A stretch of DNA of 61,292 bases from Sphingobium quisquiliarum P25 (GCF_000445065.1 NZ_ATHO01000131.1:1-61292); one strand, 5' to 3'; shown: positions 28,540 to 38,427, numbered from the stretch's first letter. A program made the numbers and translations. The notes: a model not told the origin generated them from the sequence alone.

Positions 28540-30147
28540 ATGACCGACGAATTTGACTATATCATCGTTGGCGCAGGTTCGGCAGGCGCGGTCATCGCGA
28601 ACCGCCTGAGCGCCGATCCAGACATACGCGTCCTGCTGCTCGAAGCAGGCAAGGCGAGCCGCCACCCGCTCATGGCGATGCCGCTTTCCTTCTTTTCGCT
28701 CATGCTTCGGCCCGGCCTGAACTGGGGCTATATGACGGAGCCGGAGCCATTTGCCGATAATCGCCGCCTGCCGGTGCTGCGCGGCAAGGTGCTGGGCGGG
28801 TCCTCCTCCATCAACGGCATGATGTTCACCCGTGGCCATCCCAGGGACTATGACCAATGGGCACAGATGGGCAACCAGGGCTGGAGCTTCGATGACGTCC
28901 TTCCCTATTTCAGACGCATGGAAAATAGCTGGCGCGGCAGCAGCGATCGCCATGGCGCAGGGGGACCCATCAGCACGCAAGGGCAATCGACTGACAACCC
29001 GCTTTACCAGGCGCTTGTGGAAGTCGCGCGGCGGAACGGATATCCCGTCAGGCAGGATTTTGAAGCGGACGTCCCGGAAGGGTTCGGCGTCCCGGACTTC
29101 TCCATCCGCAAGGGGCGGCGATCGAGCACTGCGAGAGGCTATCTCGACCCGGTCTTGCGGCGGCCCAACCTGACGGTGGCGGTCGAAGCCCAGTCCACGC
29201 GCATAATGTTCGAAGGAAAACGGGCCGTAGGGATTGAATATCTGCGGCGCGGCGAGATCGTCCAGGCCCGCGCATCGCGCGAAGTGATATTGTCGGCGGG
29301 CGCTTATAATTCGCCGCAACTGCTGATGCTGTCCGGCGTCGGGCCAGCGGACCATCTGCGTGAGATGGACATCCCGGTGCTCGCCGACCTGCCGGGCGTG
29401 GGCCAGAATTTGCAGGAGCATCCTGGGTTGCATACGCAATTCCAGCCGCGCATTCCCATGGATTTCGAAAATGCGATCCGTCTAGACCGGGTGGCCCGCT
29501 CAGTCGCCTGGTGGGCGGCAACCGGCAAGGGGATAGCGGGGTCCATCCCCCTGACCGCCATGGCCTTCTACAAATCGCGCGAGGGACTGGAACGGCCCGA
29601 TCTGGAAACGATGTTCATCCCGACCGCTTTCGACGCGCGCATATGGTTTCCGGGGATCGCGCGCGCCCGTGGTCATGTTTTCACCACCTCCACCATCATC
29701 CTGCGCCCGGATAGCCGGGGTTGGGTGAAGCTGCGGTCCAATGACCCGCGTGACAAACCCCGTATCCAGTGGAACCTGCTTGCCGAAGAAAGCGACCTGG
29801 CGGCCATGCGGCGAGGGGTGCGGTGGATCCGCGGCCTGATGCGGCAGCAGCCCGTTTCCGACCTGATCGGAGAAGAGATCAGGCCCGGACCGTCGATCAA
29901 CAGCGATGCCGAAATCGACGATTATATCCGCGCCAATATTCATACGGCCCATCATGCCACCAGCACCTGTTCCATGGGCACTGGCGAGAATGCGGTGGTC
30001 GATGCAAAGCTGAAAGTCCACGGCGTCGAAGGCCTGCGCGTGGCTGACGCGTCGATCATGCCGGTCATCGTCGGGGCGCATACCAATGCGCCGTCCATCA
30101 TGATCGGGGAGAAGGCTGCGGCGATGATCCTGTCAGACAATGGCTGA
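28540..30147 (+). CDS. GMC-family FAD-dependent alcohol oxidoreductase
   Basis: 535 aa, choline-dehydrogenase-like. FAD-binding DYIIVGAGSAGAVIANRL at residues 5-22, GMC signature GKVLGGSSSINGMMFTRGH, and a C-terminal active site with His in HHATSTCSMG and Asn in AHTNAPSIMIGEKAA. The ATG at 28540 (MTDEFDYIIVG) is the family start; the ribosome site is weak. It oxidises primary or benzylic alcohols to aldehydes, probably on a side chain of an aromatic. It is transcribed alone and ends at a strong two-way terminator. Confidence 0.93.
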   Translation: MTDEFDYIIVGAGSAGAVIANRLSADPDIRVLLLEAGKASRHPLMAMPLSFFSLMLRPGLNWGYMTEPEPFADNRRLPVLRGKVLGGSSSINGMMFTRGHPRDYDQWAQMGNQGWSFDDVLPYFRRMENSWRGSSDRHGAGGPISTQGQSTDNPLYQALVEVARRNGYPVRQDFEADVPEGFGVPDFSIRKGRRSSTARGYLDPVLRRPNLTVAVEAQSTRIMFEGKRAVGIEYLRRGEIVQARASREVILSAGAYNSPQLLMLSGVGPADHLREMDIPVLADLPGVGQNLQEHPGLHTQFQPRIPMDFENAIRLDRVARSVAWWAATGKGIAGSIPLTAMAFYKSREGLERPDLETMFIPTAFDARIWFPGIARARGHVFTTSTIILRPDSRGWVKLRSNDPRDKPRIQWNLLAEESDLAAMRRGVRWIRGLMRQQPVSDLIGEEIRPGPSINSDAEIDDYIRANIHTAHHATSTCSMGTGENAVVDAKLKVHGVEGLRVADASIMPVIVGAHTNAPSIMIGEKAAAMILSDNG

Positions 30148-30162
30148 CGGGTAGCGGTAGAA

Positions 30163-30198
30163 GCCCTGCCACCATAGCAATGCTTGCGGTGGCAGGGC
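30163..30198. terminator. 11-bp hairpin between convergent genes
   Basis: GCCCTGCCACC (30163-30173) and GGTGGCAGGGC (30188-30198) pair perfectly, and an inner GCAA/TTGC extends the structure. It lies between the GMC gene (+) and an SDR gene (-). Confidence 0.8.
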
Positions 30199-30219
30199 CG
30201 TTGAAAAAGATGGCCTGCC

Positions 30220-30969
30220 TCAGACGAGCGTCGCGCCACCATCGACATGGAGCGTCGTGCCCGCGAGCGCCGGATTGCGCATGGCGAACAGCACCGCGTC
30301 GGCAATGTCGTCGGTCGTAGGGACATAGCGGCTGGGAAGCACTGACGAGAGATGCTCGATCATCCTGTCATAGGATTGCCCCACATGCCGTTCGAGCGCG
30401 GGCGAGCGGACCGGGCCAGGCGCGACCACGTTGACGCGGACCGGCGCCATTTCGACCGTGAGGTTTCGCGCGAAGCTGTCGATGCCCGCCATGGTGCTGG
30501 CGGCCTCCCCCAGCGACGGCACGGGCTTCCATGCCGCAGCGCCGGAAAACAGCGTGATGCTCGCGCGCTCCGCCAGCTTCGAACTGGCCGCCCGGATGAC
30601 GTTGAAGACACCCCAAATCCGCACCCGCACGACGCGCTCCAATTCCGCCCTGGGAAGCTTCACGAAGGTCCATCGCTCCTCCGAACCGAAGGTGCCGGAT
30701 GTGACGACAAGATGATCCACCTGCGCGACCCCGCCGAACGCGGCTTCGACCGACGCCTCGTCCGCGACATCGCAGACGACCGTGGCGCTGCCGGGGATCG
30801 TCGCTTGTGCCTGCGCCAGACGATCAGGATTGCGGGCCATGATCGTCACCTTCGCGCCCGCCGCAGCCGCCGCCTGAGCGACGGCGAGGCCGATGCCCTG
30901 GCTGCCCCCGACGACGACGACGTGACGTCCCGAAAGCTTGTCCGCCCTGCCATGATCATCCGCCAACAC
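30220..30969 (-). CDS. Atypical SDR-fold protein without the Tyr-x3-Lys motif
   Basis: 249 aa. The Rossmann start VVVVGGSQGIGLAVAQAAAA is intact, and VVAPGPVRSPALERH and LHVDGGATLV are SDR-like. In the position of the catalytic Tyr-x3-Lys the protein reads GEAASTMAGIDSFARNL, with neither residue; Ser in TLFSGAAAW is kept. The GTG at 30969 is used because caggag lies just upstream. It is 41 bases downstream of the FAD monooxygenase gene, in the same operon. It may have a different chemistry or bind cofactor only. Confidence 0.82.
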   Translation of the reverse strand: MLADDHGRADKLSGRHVVVVGGSQGIGLAVAQAAAAAGAKVTIMARNPDRLAQAQATIPGSATVVCDVADEASVEAAFGGVAQVDHLVVTSGTFGSEERWTFVKLPRAELERVVRVRIWGVFNVIRAASSKLAERASITLFSGAAAWKPVPSLGEAASTMAGIDSFARNLTVEMAPVRVNVVAPGPVRSPALERHVGQSYDRMIEHLSSVLPSRYVPTTDDIADAVLFAMRNPALAGTTLHVDGGATLV

Positions 30970-31010
30970 ACATACTCCTGCTACTGAGTGAAATAGGTTC
31001 TTTCGAGTGC

Positions 31011-32144
31011 TCAAATCGGTTCGAGCAATTTGGCCCGCATCTGCGCCGTGACCTCGGCCTGGGACTGTTCCGCGGACGCCGGGTTCATCTGCCATTCGCC
31101 GAGCTTGATCGACATTTGCCCCACCAGGTTCGCGCGTTCGAAGCGACGCGTCATGAACCTTGCGAGCTTGTCCGCCAGCGGCGCTTCGTCGCGCGACAGT
31201 TCGTCGGCGAGCGCGACCGAATCCTCGATCGCCATGGCCGCGCCCTGGCCCAGATGCGGCGTGGCGCTGTGCGCGGCGTCGCCGATCAGGAGGATGCGCC
31301 CCTTATACCATGGGGAGGGTAGCATGCAGACCTCAAGGGGCCGGTAGACGACAAGCTCCGGCTCCGTGATGCGCTTGGCCAACTCGCCAAGCAGGCCGCC
31401 GAAGCCAGCGAGACGCTTGCGCATCTCATCGGCGAGGCTTTCGGGCGGGAAATGGGGATTGCCCGGTTCCTCGGTCACCGTCATGATATACATGGTGTCC
31501 TGCGTCAGCGGGCAATATCCTGCGGTGTGGCCGTCATCATGCATGTAAAGATGGAACCATTCCAAGTCTCTGGGACGAGGAACATTGTACCGCCATACGC
31601 CCTGTCCAGTATAGCTTGGTCTTGGCGCGTGCGGGAAGACTATATTGCGTGTCCTGGAATAAGCGCCGTCCGCGCCGATCACCAGATCATAGCGGCACGA
31701 TGTTCCATCAGTGAAGCGGACATCTACGCCGTCGCCGCGATCTTCGATGGATTCAAAGGTGACGCCAAGACGCACGGGAATGCCGAGCGCCTTCACCTTG
31801 CCGGTCAGTACCTTGTGAAGGGCGGGACGGGTAAGGCCCAGATCGGCGGGATAGGGCGCGGTCACCGTCGAGTCACCAGGCAGCTCCGCAATCTCCTCCC
31901 CCGCCATGTCGAGGAATTTCCAGCCCTTATAGGGAAAGCCCGCCGCAACGGCCTCGTCACCCAGGTCCAATGCTGCCAGGGCGCGCACGAAATTGGCCTG
32001 GACGATGATGCCGACATGATAGACGCGCCAATCAGTGCTCAGTTCGACGACATCGACGTCGAAGCCCTTCTGATGCAATCCGATGGCCGCGCTCAGGCCG
32101 CCGATACCGCCGCCGATGACCAGAATCCTGTTGTCTTTCACCAT
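31011..32144 (-). CDS. FAD-dependent aromatic-type monooxygenase
   Basis: 377 aa group A flavoprotein monooxygenase. FAD-binding ILVIGGGIGGLSAAIGL at the N-terminus, the DG motif region YDLVIGADGAYSRTR, and the GD motif LLIGDAAHSATPHLGQGAA. It hydroxylates aromatic acids or related compounds with NAD(P)H and O2. The ATG at 32144 directly follows ggagggg, so the adjacent in-frame GTG may be used. It is downstream of a TetR gene and upstream of an atypical SDR on the same strand. A salicylate or hydroxybenzoate hydroxylase-like role is possible. Confidence 0.9.
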   Translation of the reverse strand: MVKDNRILVIGGGIGGLSAAIGLHQKGFDVDVVELSTDWRVYHVGIIVQANFVRALAALDLGDEAVAAGFPYKGWKFLDMAGEEIAELPGDSTVTAPYPADLGLTRPALHKVLTGKVKALGIPVRLGVTFESIEDRGDGVDVRFTDGTSCRYDLVIGADGAYSRTRNIVFPHAPRPSYTGQGVWRYNVPRPRDLEWFHLYMHDDGHTAGYCPLTQDTMYIMTVTEEPGNPHFPPESLADEMRKRLAGFGGLLGELAKRITEPELVVYRPLEVCMLPSPWYKGRILLIGDAAHSATPHLGQGAAMAIEDSVALADELSRDEAPLADKLARFMTRRFERANLVGQMSIKLGEWQMNPASAEQSQAEVTAQMRAKLLEPI

Positions 32145-32354
32145 CCCCTCCGCATCCTCTTGCCCGTTCTGCCCTGATATTAGAGCAGAGCGCCGCCATC
32201 CGAACGATAGCCAGTGCGGGCGCGTGCGGTTGAACCGGCACCCGCACATGACCCATTGCTCCTGCGGCTATGCCCGACCGTCGCCGGAAAACCGGCGAAG
32301 CTCAAATCATTTGTTTTTGGTAGATGGAATAAGCAGGTCTTATGGTGACCTTGA

Positions 32355-33071
32355 TCACCCCTTGGCGCTTGAGAGCGGCTGCGGACGTACCAGCCGGTAA
32401 CCGGCAAGCGCCTGAAATCCGCCGACGATATAGGACAGGAGAGAGGGGTAAGCGGCGGAGATATCCTCTCCGCTCATCCGGCCTTCCGACACGAGGTCGA
32501 GCAGCCCGTCTATTTCAAACGTGCCCATCATCACCGACAGCGCATAGGTGAAGCCGCGCTGGGCCGTTTCCAGGCTGAGGGACGGCTCGGCGGCCATGAT
32601 CCGCTCGATCGCCACGCGTCCGACCGCCCCGAAATGCTTCAGCAAAAGCGCGGCCCAGCGAGGGTCCTGATGCATCCGCGCGAGCAGACGCCCATAAGCG
32701 CGCCAGCCAGCATCGCCGTTGGTCATGAGGTCAAGCACCGGGCGGGCGAAGGCGTCGAACACCTGTTCCAGGCTGGGTGATGCCGGAAGCCGCGCGAAGG
32801 AGGCGCGCCTTGCTTCATCCAGCATCGTGGCCCGGCGGGCAAGCACGGCGTCGAGCAGAATGTCCTTCGTCGCGAAATGATAGGTGAGCAGGCCCAGCGA
32901 AAATCCCGCCCGGCTGCTGATCATCCGGGTCGAGACTTCGTCATAGGAATGGCAGGAAAACAGTTCTTCGGCGGTATCCAGTATCTGTTCGATCGATGCC
33001 GCCTTGTTTCGCGTGGCGCGGACGTCGCTTTTGACCGCGGGCCCGGAGGTCTCTTTCATCTTCTGGCTCAT
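32355..33071 (-). CDS. TetR-family repressor
   Basis: About 238 aa. The N-terminal HTH is IEQILDTAEELFSCHSYDEV, with SRAGFSLGLLTYHFATKDIL, typical TetR. The C-terminal ligand domain has DLMTNGDAGWRAYGRLLARM. The ATG at 33071 (MSQKMKETSG) follows caggga. It lies upstream of the FAD monooxygenase genes and downstream of TonB receptor 3, all on the same strand, so it may repress either. A ligand cannot be named. Confidence 0.88.
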   Translation of the reverse strand: MSQKMKETSGPAVKSDVRATRNKAASIEQILDTAEELFSCHSYDEVSTRMISSRAGFSLGLLTYHFATKDILLDAVLARRATMLDEARRASFARLPASPSLEQVFDAFARPVLDLMTNGDAGWRAYGRLLARMHQDPRWAALLLKHFGAVGRVAIERIMAAEPSLSLETAQRGFTYALSVMMGTFEIDGLLDLVSEGRMSGEDISAAYPSLLSYIVGGFQALAGYRLVRPQPLSSAKG

Positions 33072-33185
33072 TCCCTGTGACCCGCCCGTCCGCCTTCGCG
33101 CCTCTCGCCTGCTATACGTGCAAAGGCGGACGCGGGTCACCAGCAAATATGCCCTTCCTGATCAGGGGAACAATCAAGAGCCGGA

Positions 33186-35546
33186 TCAGAAACGCACGCC
33201 GATCCGCCCGCCATAGGTTCGGGGCGCGCGCAGGATCGCGATCACGTTAGACGCTGCGGAGAAGGGCAGTTGCCAGCCATTGCCCATGACGGTCGTATTT
33301 TCGATATTGTTGATGAAGGCCGCCGCATACCAGCGTCCGCCCGCCGCATTATAGGTCAACTGCGCGTCGCTCATCCAATAACCCTGCTGATATTCATCAG
33401 CCACGAAGTCGAGTGCGGTCAGGGAGGAGGATTGATAATGCGTCCGCACATTGAGGACGATGTTCGCGTCATTGGCAAGAGGAACGGTTTGCTGCGCGCC
33501 CAGGTTGATCGTCCACACGGGCGCCTGGGGCGGCCTCCTGCCGCTGCAATCGACGGAGTAGGAATTGCCGACCAGCGCGCCGACCGCGCAGCCGGATGCG
33601 GGCGGCGCGCCCAGATTGGGGACCGAATAGACGAAATCCTTGTACCGGGCGTCGAGATAAAGGACATCGGCGGTGAGCAGCGTGTTCCTGAGCGGCTTGA
33701 ACTGGGCTTCCAGTTCGACGCCCTTGAAGCTGGCGCGGCCGACATTTTCCGTCGCGAAAATGGTGGTGCCCGCAGAATCCCGTGCAAGGTGGCTCACCTG
33801 CTGGTCGGTGTAGCGCCAGTAAAAGGCCTCAAGATTCAGTTGCAGGCGATTGTCGAAGAAGCGGTTCTTCGATCCCACGGTCCAGGCCTTGATGGTTTCC
33901 GGCTTGAACACGCCTTCATCCCCGCTCAGGAAGAAGCCGCCTGATTTGAAGCCGGTTTCAAAGCTCGCATAGAGCAGGTTCCGGGGCGTGATGTCCCAGT
34001 CGGCGCCAGCGCGCCACGTGACCCGGTTGAACCTGGCGGCCCCGTCCTGGGCGATTTCCGTGCCCACCTGAAGCGTTCCATCAGCGCCGGGCACGGGCGC
34101 GATCGTGCCGTCCGGTAGGCGCGTGACCGGGATGGGCGCGGTGTCATAGGGGAAGGGCACCGCGTCCGGGCAATTGGGATATTGGGCGAGGCAGACGCGG
34201 TCGATCGTCTGGAGATTGGCTTTCAGCGTCTTGCGCTCATGCGTGTAGCGGATGCCGCCGGTGACGCGGACATTATCCCTGAGAGCATAGGTCAGCCGCG
34301 CAGAGCCTGCATAGCTGTCAAGCGTGGACGCGAATTGCGCCTGATAATGGTCGAACTGATGGTTCACCAGATAGGTGGGAACATGATTGTCTTCATTATA
34401 ATAATAAGCGCCGACGAGCAGCCGCAGGGGGTTGCTTTCCGGGCTTGCATAACGGGCCTCGACGCTCGTCTGCTCATTCTTCTCCCGGTCGTAGATCCAG
34501 AAGCCGTCCGTCGTGCTGACATTGTCGAGGCTGGATCGCCGGTAAGCGGGTATGATCGTGAACGTGCCGGCATCGGTCGAATAGCTGAGGTTCGCCGAAA
34601 CGCCCCAGAAATTGTTCCTTTGATACTGGTTATCGGCAACGGACAGAAAGTTCCTGCCGCCAAGGACGTTGGGCAGAGAATGGTAGAAGGCCTGTCCTTC
34701 CGGCGAATTGATCCCGTAGCGATTGTCGATGCCCAGATCGACCGGCGTGCCGCCTGCTCCCCGGCCGCCCTGATGGAAATAGTCGGCGGACAGCAATATC
34801 TCCAGATCATCACTTGGATTTACCCGCAATTGAATACGGCCGCCATAATCATGCTGGTCGTCGGTGCCGTCCTTCATATAGCCGTCATGGCGAACGAAGA
34901 TGCCCGCAGCGCGAATGGCCGCAACCGGCGAAAGCGGAACATTGAGCGCGCCGTCGAGCCTTACCGCATCATAATTGCCATATTCGGCGCTGGCATCCGC
35001 ACCGAAGGCGAAATCGGGCTTGCGGGTGATGACGTTGATCGCGCCGCCGGTCGCGTTGCGGCCATATAATGTGCCCTGAGGCCCCTTGAGAACCTCGACA
35101 CGTTCGAGATCGTAGAAATAGCCAGTGGTCGAATTGGGCCGCCCGATATAGACGCCGTCATAGTTGAACGCGATCGCGGATTCCGTCAGTGGATTGGCGT
35201 TCACATTGCCGACGCCGCGCAGGTAGAATTGCGTGTATGCGCCATTATTGCCCGCGACCTGAAGCGAGGGAACGAGCGTGGTCAGCGCCTTGGGATCGGA
35301 CACGCCAGCGGCTCGCAGGGCGTCGCCATTGACCGCGGTAACGGCGATCGCGGCGCGCTGAAGATTTTCCGAACGGCGCTGGGCGGTCACCACAATGTCC
35401 TGAATGCCGCCGGGCGAAGAGGGGGACGCAGCCTCTGCCGCGGCCTGCGTGCTGGCAGGATCGGCGGCATTTTGCTGAGCGAAAGCTGGTGTGGAAAATG
35501 CGAACGCCCAGGCGATGGCGTTCAATGAAACCTTGCCCATTTTCAT
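33186..35546 (-). CDS. TonB-dependent receptor 3
   Basis: 786 aa outer-membrane receptor. The ATG at 35546 (MKMGKVSLNAIAWAFAFSTP, signal peptide ending AFAQ) follows ggggaggacagcc. TonB-box region DIVVTAQRRSENLQR, plug motif LKGPQGTLYGRNATGGAINV, and barrel end RAPRTYGGRIGVRF with a terminal Phe. It is similar throughout to receptor 2, which suggests duplication. It is followed by the TetR and FAD monooxygenase genes. Its substrate is likely an aromatic; not provable here. Confidence 0.95.
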   Translation of the reverse strand: MKMGKVSLNAIAWAFAFSTPAFAQQNAADPASTQAAAEAASPSSPGGIQDIVVTAQRRSENLQRAAIAVTAVNGDALRAAGVSDPKALTTLVPSLQVAGNNGAYTQFYLRGVGNVNANPLTESAIAFNYDGVYIGRPNSTTGYFYDLERVEVLKGPQGTLYGRNATGGAINVITRKPDFAFGADASAEYGNYDAVRLDGALNVPLSPVAAIRAAGIFVRHDGYMKDGTDDQHDYGGRIQLRVNPSDDLEILLSADYFHQGGRGAGGTPVDLGIDNRYGINSPEGQAFYHSLPNVLGGRNFLSVADNQYQRNNFWGVSANLSYSTDAGTFTIIPAYRRSSLDNVSTTDGFWIYDREKNEQTSVEARYASPESNPLRLLVGAYYYNEDNHVPTYLVNHQFDHYQAQFASTLDSYAGSARLTYALRDNVRVTGGIRYTHERKTLKANLQTIDRVCLAQYPNCPDAVPFPYDTAPIPVTRLPDGTIAPVPGADGTLQVGTEIAQDGAARFNRVTWRAGADWDITPRNLLYASFETGFKSGGFFLSGDEGVFKPETIKAWTVGSKNRFFDNRLQLNLEAFYWRYTDQQVSHLARDSAGTTIFATENVGRASFKGVELEAQFKPLRNTLLTADVLYLDARYKDFVYSVPNLGAPPASGCAVGALVGNSYSVDCSGRRPPQAPVWTINLGAQQTVPLANDANIVLNVRTHYQSSSLTALDFVADEYQQGYWMSDAQLTYNAAGGRWYAAAFINNIENTTVMGNGWQLPFSAASNVIAILRAPRTYGGRIGVRF

Positions 35547-35703
35547 GGCTGTCCTCCCCGGTAAATGATGTTTTGCGGGGATGTTAGGAACAGGACAGAA
35601 TTGGTCCAATATAAGTTAGTTATTTATGGCATCATCTCGACAGATGGCGGATTTGCAATGTTCCATAACAATGATCGGTTGTCATGAAGGACAATGACAT
35701 ATT

Positions 35704-35774
35704 CATGACTCGCCCGATCCATCGGAAAGATGAACCGGGCGAGCCATGAACTGGACCATGCTGCTGGATGGTCC
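35704..35774 (-). terminator. Two stacked hairpins after SDR paralogue B
   Basis: Hairpin one: CATG-A-CTCGCCCG (35704-35716) pairs with CGGGCGAG-C-CATG (35736-35748), with an inner CATC/GATG stem. Hairpin two: GGACCAT (35753-35759) and ATGGTCC (35768-35774). They lie 29-100 bases past the SDR stop codon, between it and the TonB receptor 3 promoter, and probably terminate the SDR transcript. Confidence 0.65.
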
Positions 35775-35803
35775 GGCCATGCGGCCGGAACATCATTGCG
35801 GGA

Positions 35804-36661
35804 TCAGGCGGGCAATTCCGCCTCTGCCTTGCTGAGCCGCTCGATCGCCGCGGCGGATGCGGCGATGCCTGCCTTTACCCGCTGGCTGTAGGCTTCATGC
35901 ATCTCCCGCGCTTCGTCCGGGTGGGTGCAGATGTCCTCCACGCCAGCCTCGGCCGCGGCCAGGATGATCTCGGCGGCCTGCGCCGGCGGAATGGCGACGT
36001 TCATGTCGAGGCCTTCGGGCAGTTGCGGCGCTACGCCGCCCGTGGGCCGCAGCGAACGGAAGGTGTTGGAGATATTGGTGCGCACCATGCCGGGATAGAT
36101 ACTGGAAACCTTGATCGGCCTGTCGCCGATCTCGTCCCGCATGCCCTGCGCCAGCGCGGCGACGCCGAACTTGCTGGCGGAATAGATGCCGTGATGCCAT
36201 CCCGGCGGCGTCAGCAGCCCGGCGAGCGAGGAGGTGCACAGGATATGGCCCGGCTGTCCATGGGCGAGCATGGAGGGGAGCAGGGAGCGAACGGTTTCGT
36301 AGACGCCGATGGTGTTGACGTCCATCACCCAGCGGACCTCGCGCTGCGTCACGGATGTGAAGGGAATGCCGGCAATGCCGATGCCCGCATTGGCGCAGAG
36401 GAAATGCACGTCGCCATGCGCGTCCAGCACCTCCTTCGCCACGCGTTCGATCTGGTCGATCGCGCTGACGTCGCACAGATGCGTCGTCACCTTGGGCGCG
36501 CCTGCCGCGAGGGCGAGCGCCTTCGTTTCCTCAAGCCCTGCTTCCGACACATCGGCGAGCGCCAGCGCGCTGCCCCGCTTCGCAAAGGCGAGCGCCAGTC
36601 CGCGCCCGATCCCGCTCGCGGACCCCGTGATATAGGCAAGCTTGTCTTTATATTCCGCCAT
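35804..36661 (-). CDS. Short-chain dehydrogenase/reductase, paralogue B
   Basis: 285 aa classical SDR. Cofactor motif ITGSASGIGRGLALAFAKRG, CANAGIG, catalytic YSASKFG, and the extension GVEDICTHPDEAREMHEAY shared with paralogue A (23275-24126). The ATG at 36661 (MAEYKDKLAYITG) follows ggag by 7 bases. It lies 26 bases downstream of the CocE/NonD hydrolase stop codon, so the two are co-transcribed. Substrate probably similar to that of paralogue A. Confidence 0.92.
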   Translation of the reverse strand: MAEYKDKLAYITGSASGIGRGLALAFAKRGSALALADVSEAGLEETKALALAAGAPKVTTHLCDVSAIDQIERVAKEVLDAHGDVHFLCANAGIGIAGIPFTSVTQREVRWVMDVNTIGVYETVRSLLPSMLAHGQPGHILCTSSLAGLLTPPGWHHGIYSASKFGVAALAQGMRDEIGDRPIKVSSIYPGMVRTNISNTFRSLRPTGGVAPQLPEGLDMNVAIPPAQAAEIILAAAEAGVEDICTHPDEAREMHEAYSQRVKAGIAASAAAIERLSKAEAELPA

Positions 36662-36687
36662 GAGGTGGCTCCATTCGATAGGGGGGT

Positions 36688-38427
36688 TCAAGCGAAGGCG
36701 GCGCGCACGGCCTCAGGCGAGGCGGCGACGTCGATGTCGAGGATGGCTCCCGTCGCCGGGCCGAATTCCAGAATATGCGTGCCGGACGGCACGTCCTCGA
36801 TAAGCCAGGGATCGACGCCGCCGCCATTGGCCGTATATTCGGGAAAGTCGCTGCTGAAGATATGCAGCAACAGCCGGTGACCGGCGGGAAGCTTATAGGC
36901 GGTCTGCCCCACCGTCACGGTGAAGGGCGTCGCATGTTCCTGAATGACGCCGCCGTCCGCCGTTTCGCTGACGGGCCGGGTCTTGAGCCGGACCTGGCCG
37001 CGCGTGATGAGATGGGCGGTCCCATCGGGGGCCTGGTCGAGCAGGCGGGCGAAGATGTCGGCGCTTTCCAGCGTGGAGGCGAGCCGCCCTTTCAGCGTCA
37101 CCGCGCCGGTGATCAGGAGGTCGACCGCCACCGGCTTGCTGCCGAAAGCGAGCACATCGGGCCGGTCGCCAAGCGGCGCAAGATCGGGCCACGCCATCAG
37201 CACCGTGGTCGATCCCGGACCGCAGGGCTGCTCTGCGCTCGCGGCGATCGAAGGCACGAGATTTTCGCCGTCATGACGCCAGCGCGCGAAGTCCCGCTCG
37301 GGCGGCGTTTCACCCAACAGACCCTGCGCGTCATTCTTGCCGGACAGGTAGAAGCGGACCCGGCGCGTGTGGGCGGGGGGCCAGGCCTCGCTCGCTTTCC
37401 AGCCGGTCCTGCCGATCTCATATTGCACCGGCGGGACGCCTTCGCCCAGCCCGCGCAGATGGCGATTGTAGAAGGGGATCGTCGGATCGACCGCGCGGCG
37501 GATGAATTTTTCCAGCGCGACGGGATTGTGCGTGTACCAGTCCTCCGGCCCGAAGGGTGCCTGTTCAACATTATAGCCTTCATGATCCACCGCTTCGAGG
37601 CGGAGAAAGAGCTTGCCCGCCCAGGCGGGGGCGGCGGAGAGCGCCTCTATATCCTGCCATGCGGCGGGGGCGCACAGGTCGTAATAGCCCACGGTGAACA
37701 GGGTCGGGATGGGATTGGCGATCAGCGACGCCAGGCTGGGCGCGCGCGAGGGGAAATCCCTTTCGAATGACTTTTCGAAATCCGCCGACCATTGGCCGAC
37801 CGTTTCGAAAAAGCCCTCCATCATCTTCTTCCAGGGGCGCTGATGCCAGGGGAGCCGCCCTATATAGAGGAAATTGTCGTTATAGCATTGGCCGAAATAC
37901 CAGCGGTTGACCACATGCTCGACATCTTCGGAACCGTCCGGGGCGATCACCGGAAGGCCGAGGTTGGAGCCGGTCAGGCGCGGCGCGATGCACTTGAGCG
38001 CAGGATGAGCCGAGGAAAGCGCCGCGATCTGGGTAAAGCCGATATAGGACGTTCCCCACATGCCGACCGAACCATCGCTCCACGGCTGCTTTGCGATCCA
38101 GTCGATCGTGTCATAGCCGTCATCAGGCTCGTGGATCATATATTCGGTCGCGCCGCCCGAACGGAAGCGTCCGCGCACATCCTGAATGACGACATTATAG
38201 CCGTGCGCAACGAACAGCCGCGCGATCTTCCCCATGCCGGGGAAGCCGCCCTTGTCATAGGGCGTGCGGATGAGGATGGTCGCGGCCGGGATGTCGAGGT
38301 CGGCCCTGTAAAGGTCCGCCGCAAGCTCGACGCCGTCCCGCATGGCGATCTGGATGGTTTGCGCCCCTTCCGGCACAGGTTGGGGTTGCGCGCGAATATA
38401 GGATTTCTGGTCCGGGATACTGTTCAT
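36688..38427 (-). CDS. CocE/NonD-family serine hydrolase
   Basis: 579 aa. The N-terminal alpha/beta-hydrolase has IAMRDGVELAADLYRAD, QDVRGRFRSGG and the nucleophile motif GTSYIG, and the C-terminal jelly-roll domain has LPAGHRLLLHIFSSDFPEY. Family members hydrolyse esters or amides such as cocaine or alpha-amino esters. A loop with VDHEGYN may carry the catalytic His. The start at 38427 (MNSIPDQKSYIRA) is followed by typical family sequence; no signal peptide, so cytosolic. It could release an acid from an ester-linked aromatic before SDR B acts. Confidence 0.92.
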   Translation of the reverse strand: MNSIPDQKSYIRAQPQPVPEGAQTIQIAMRDGVELAADLYRADLDIPAATILIRTPYDKGGFPGMGKIARLFVAHGYNVVIQDVRGRFRSGGATEYMIHEPDDGYDTIDWIAKQPWSDGSVGMWGTSYIGFTQIAALSSAHPALKCIAPRLTGSNLGLPVIAPDGSEDVEHVVNRWYFGQCYNDNFLYIGRLPWHQRPWKKMMEGFFETVGQWSADFEKSFERDFPSRAPSLASLIANPIPTLFTVGYYDLCAPAAWQDIEALSAAPAWAGKLFLRLEAVDHEGYNVEQAPFGPEDWYTHNPVALEKFIRRAVDPTIPFYNRHLRGLGEGVPPVQYEIGRTGWKASEAWPPAHTRRVRFYLSGKNDAQGLLGETPPERDFARWRHDGENLVPSIAASAEQPCGPGSTTVLMAWPDLAPLGDRPDVLAFGSKPVAVDLLITGAVTLKGRLASTLESADIFARLLDQAPDGTAHLITRGQVRLKTRPVSETADGGVIQEHATPFTVTVGQTAYKLPAGHRLLLHIFSSDFPEYTANGGGVDPWLIEDVPSGTHILEFGPATGAILDIDVAASPEAVRAAFA

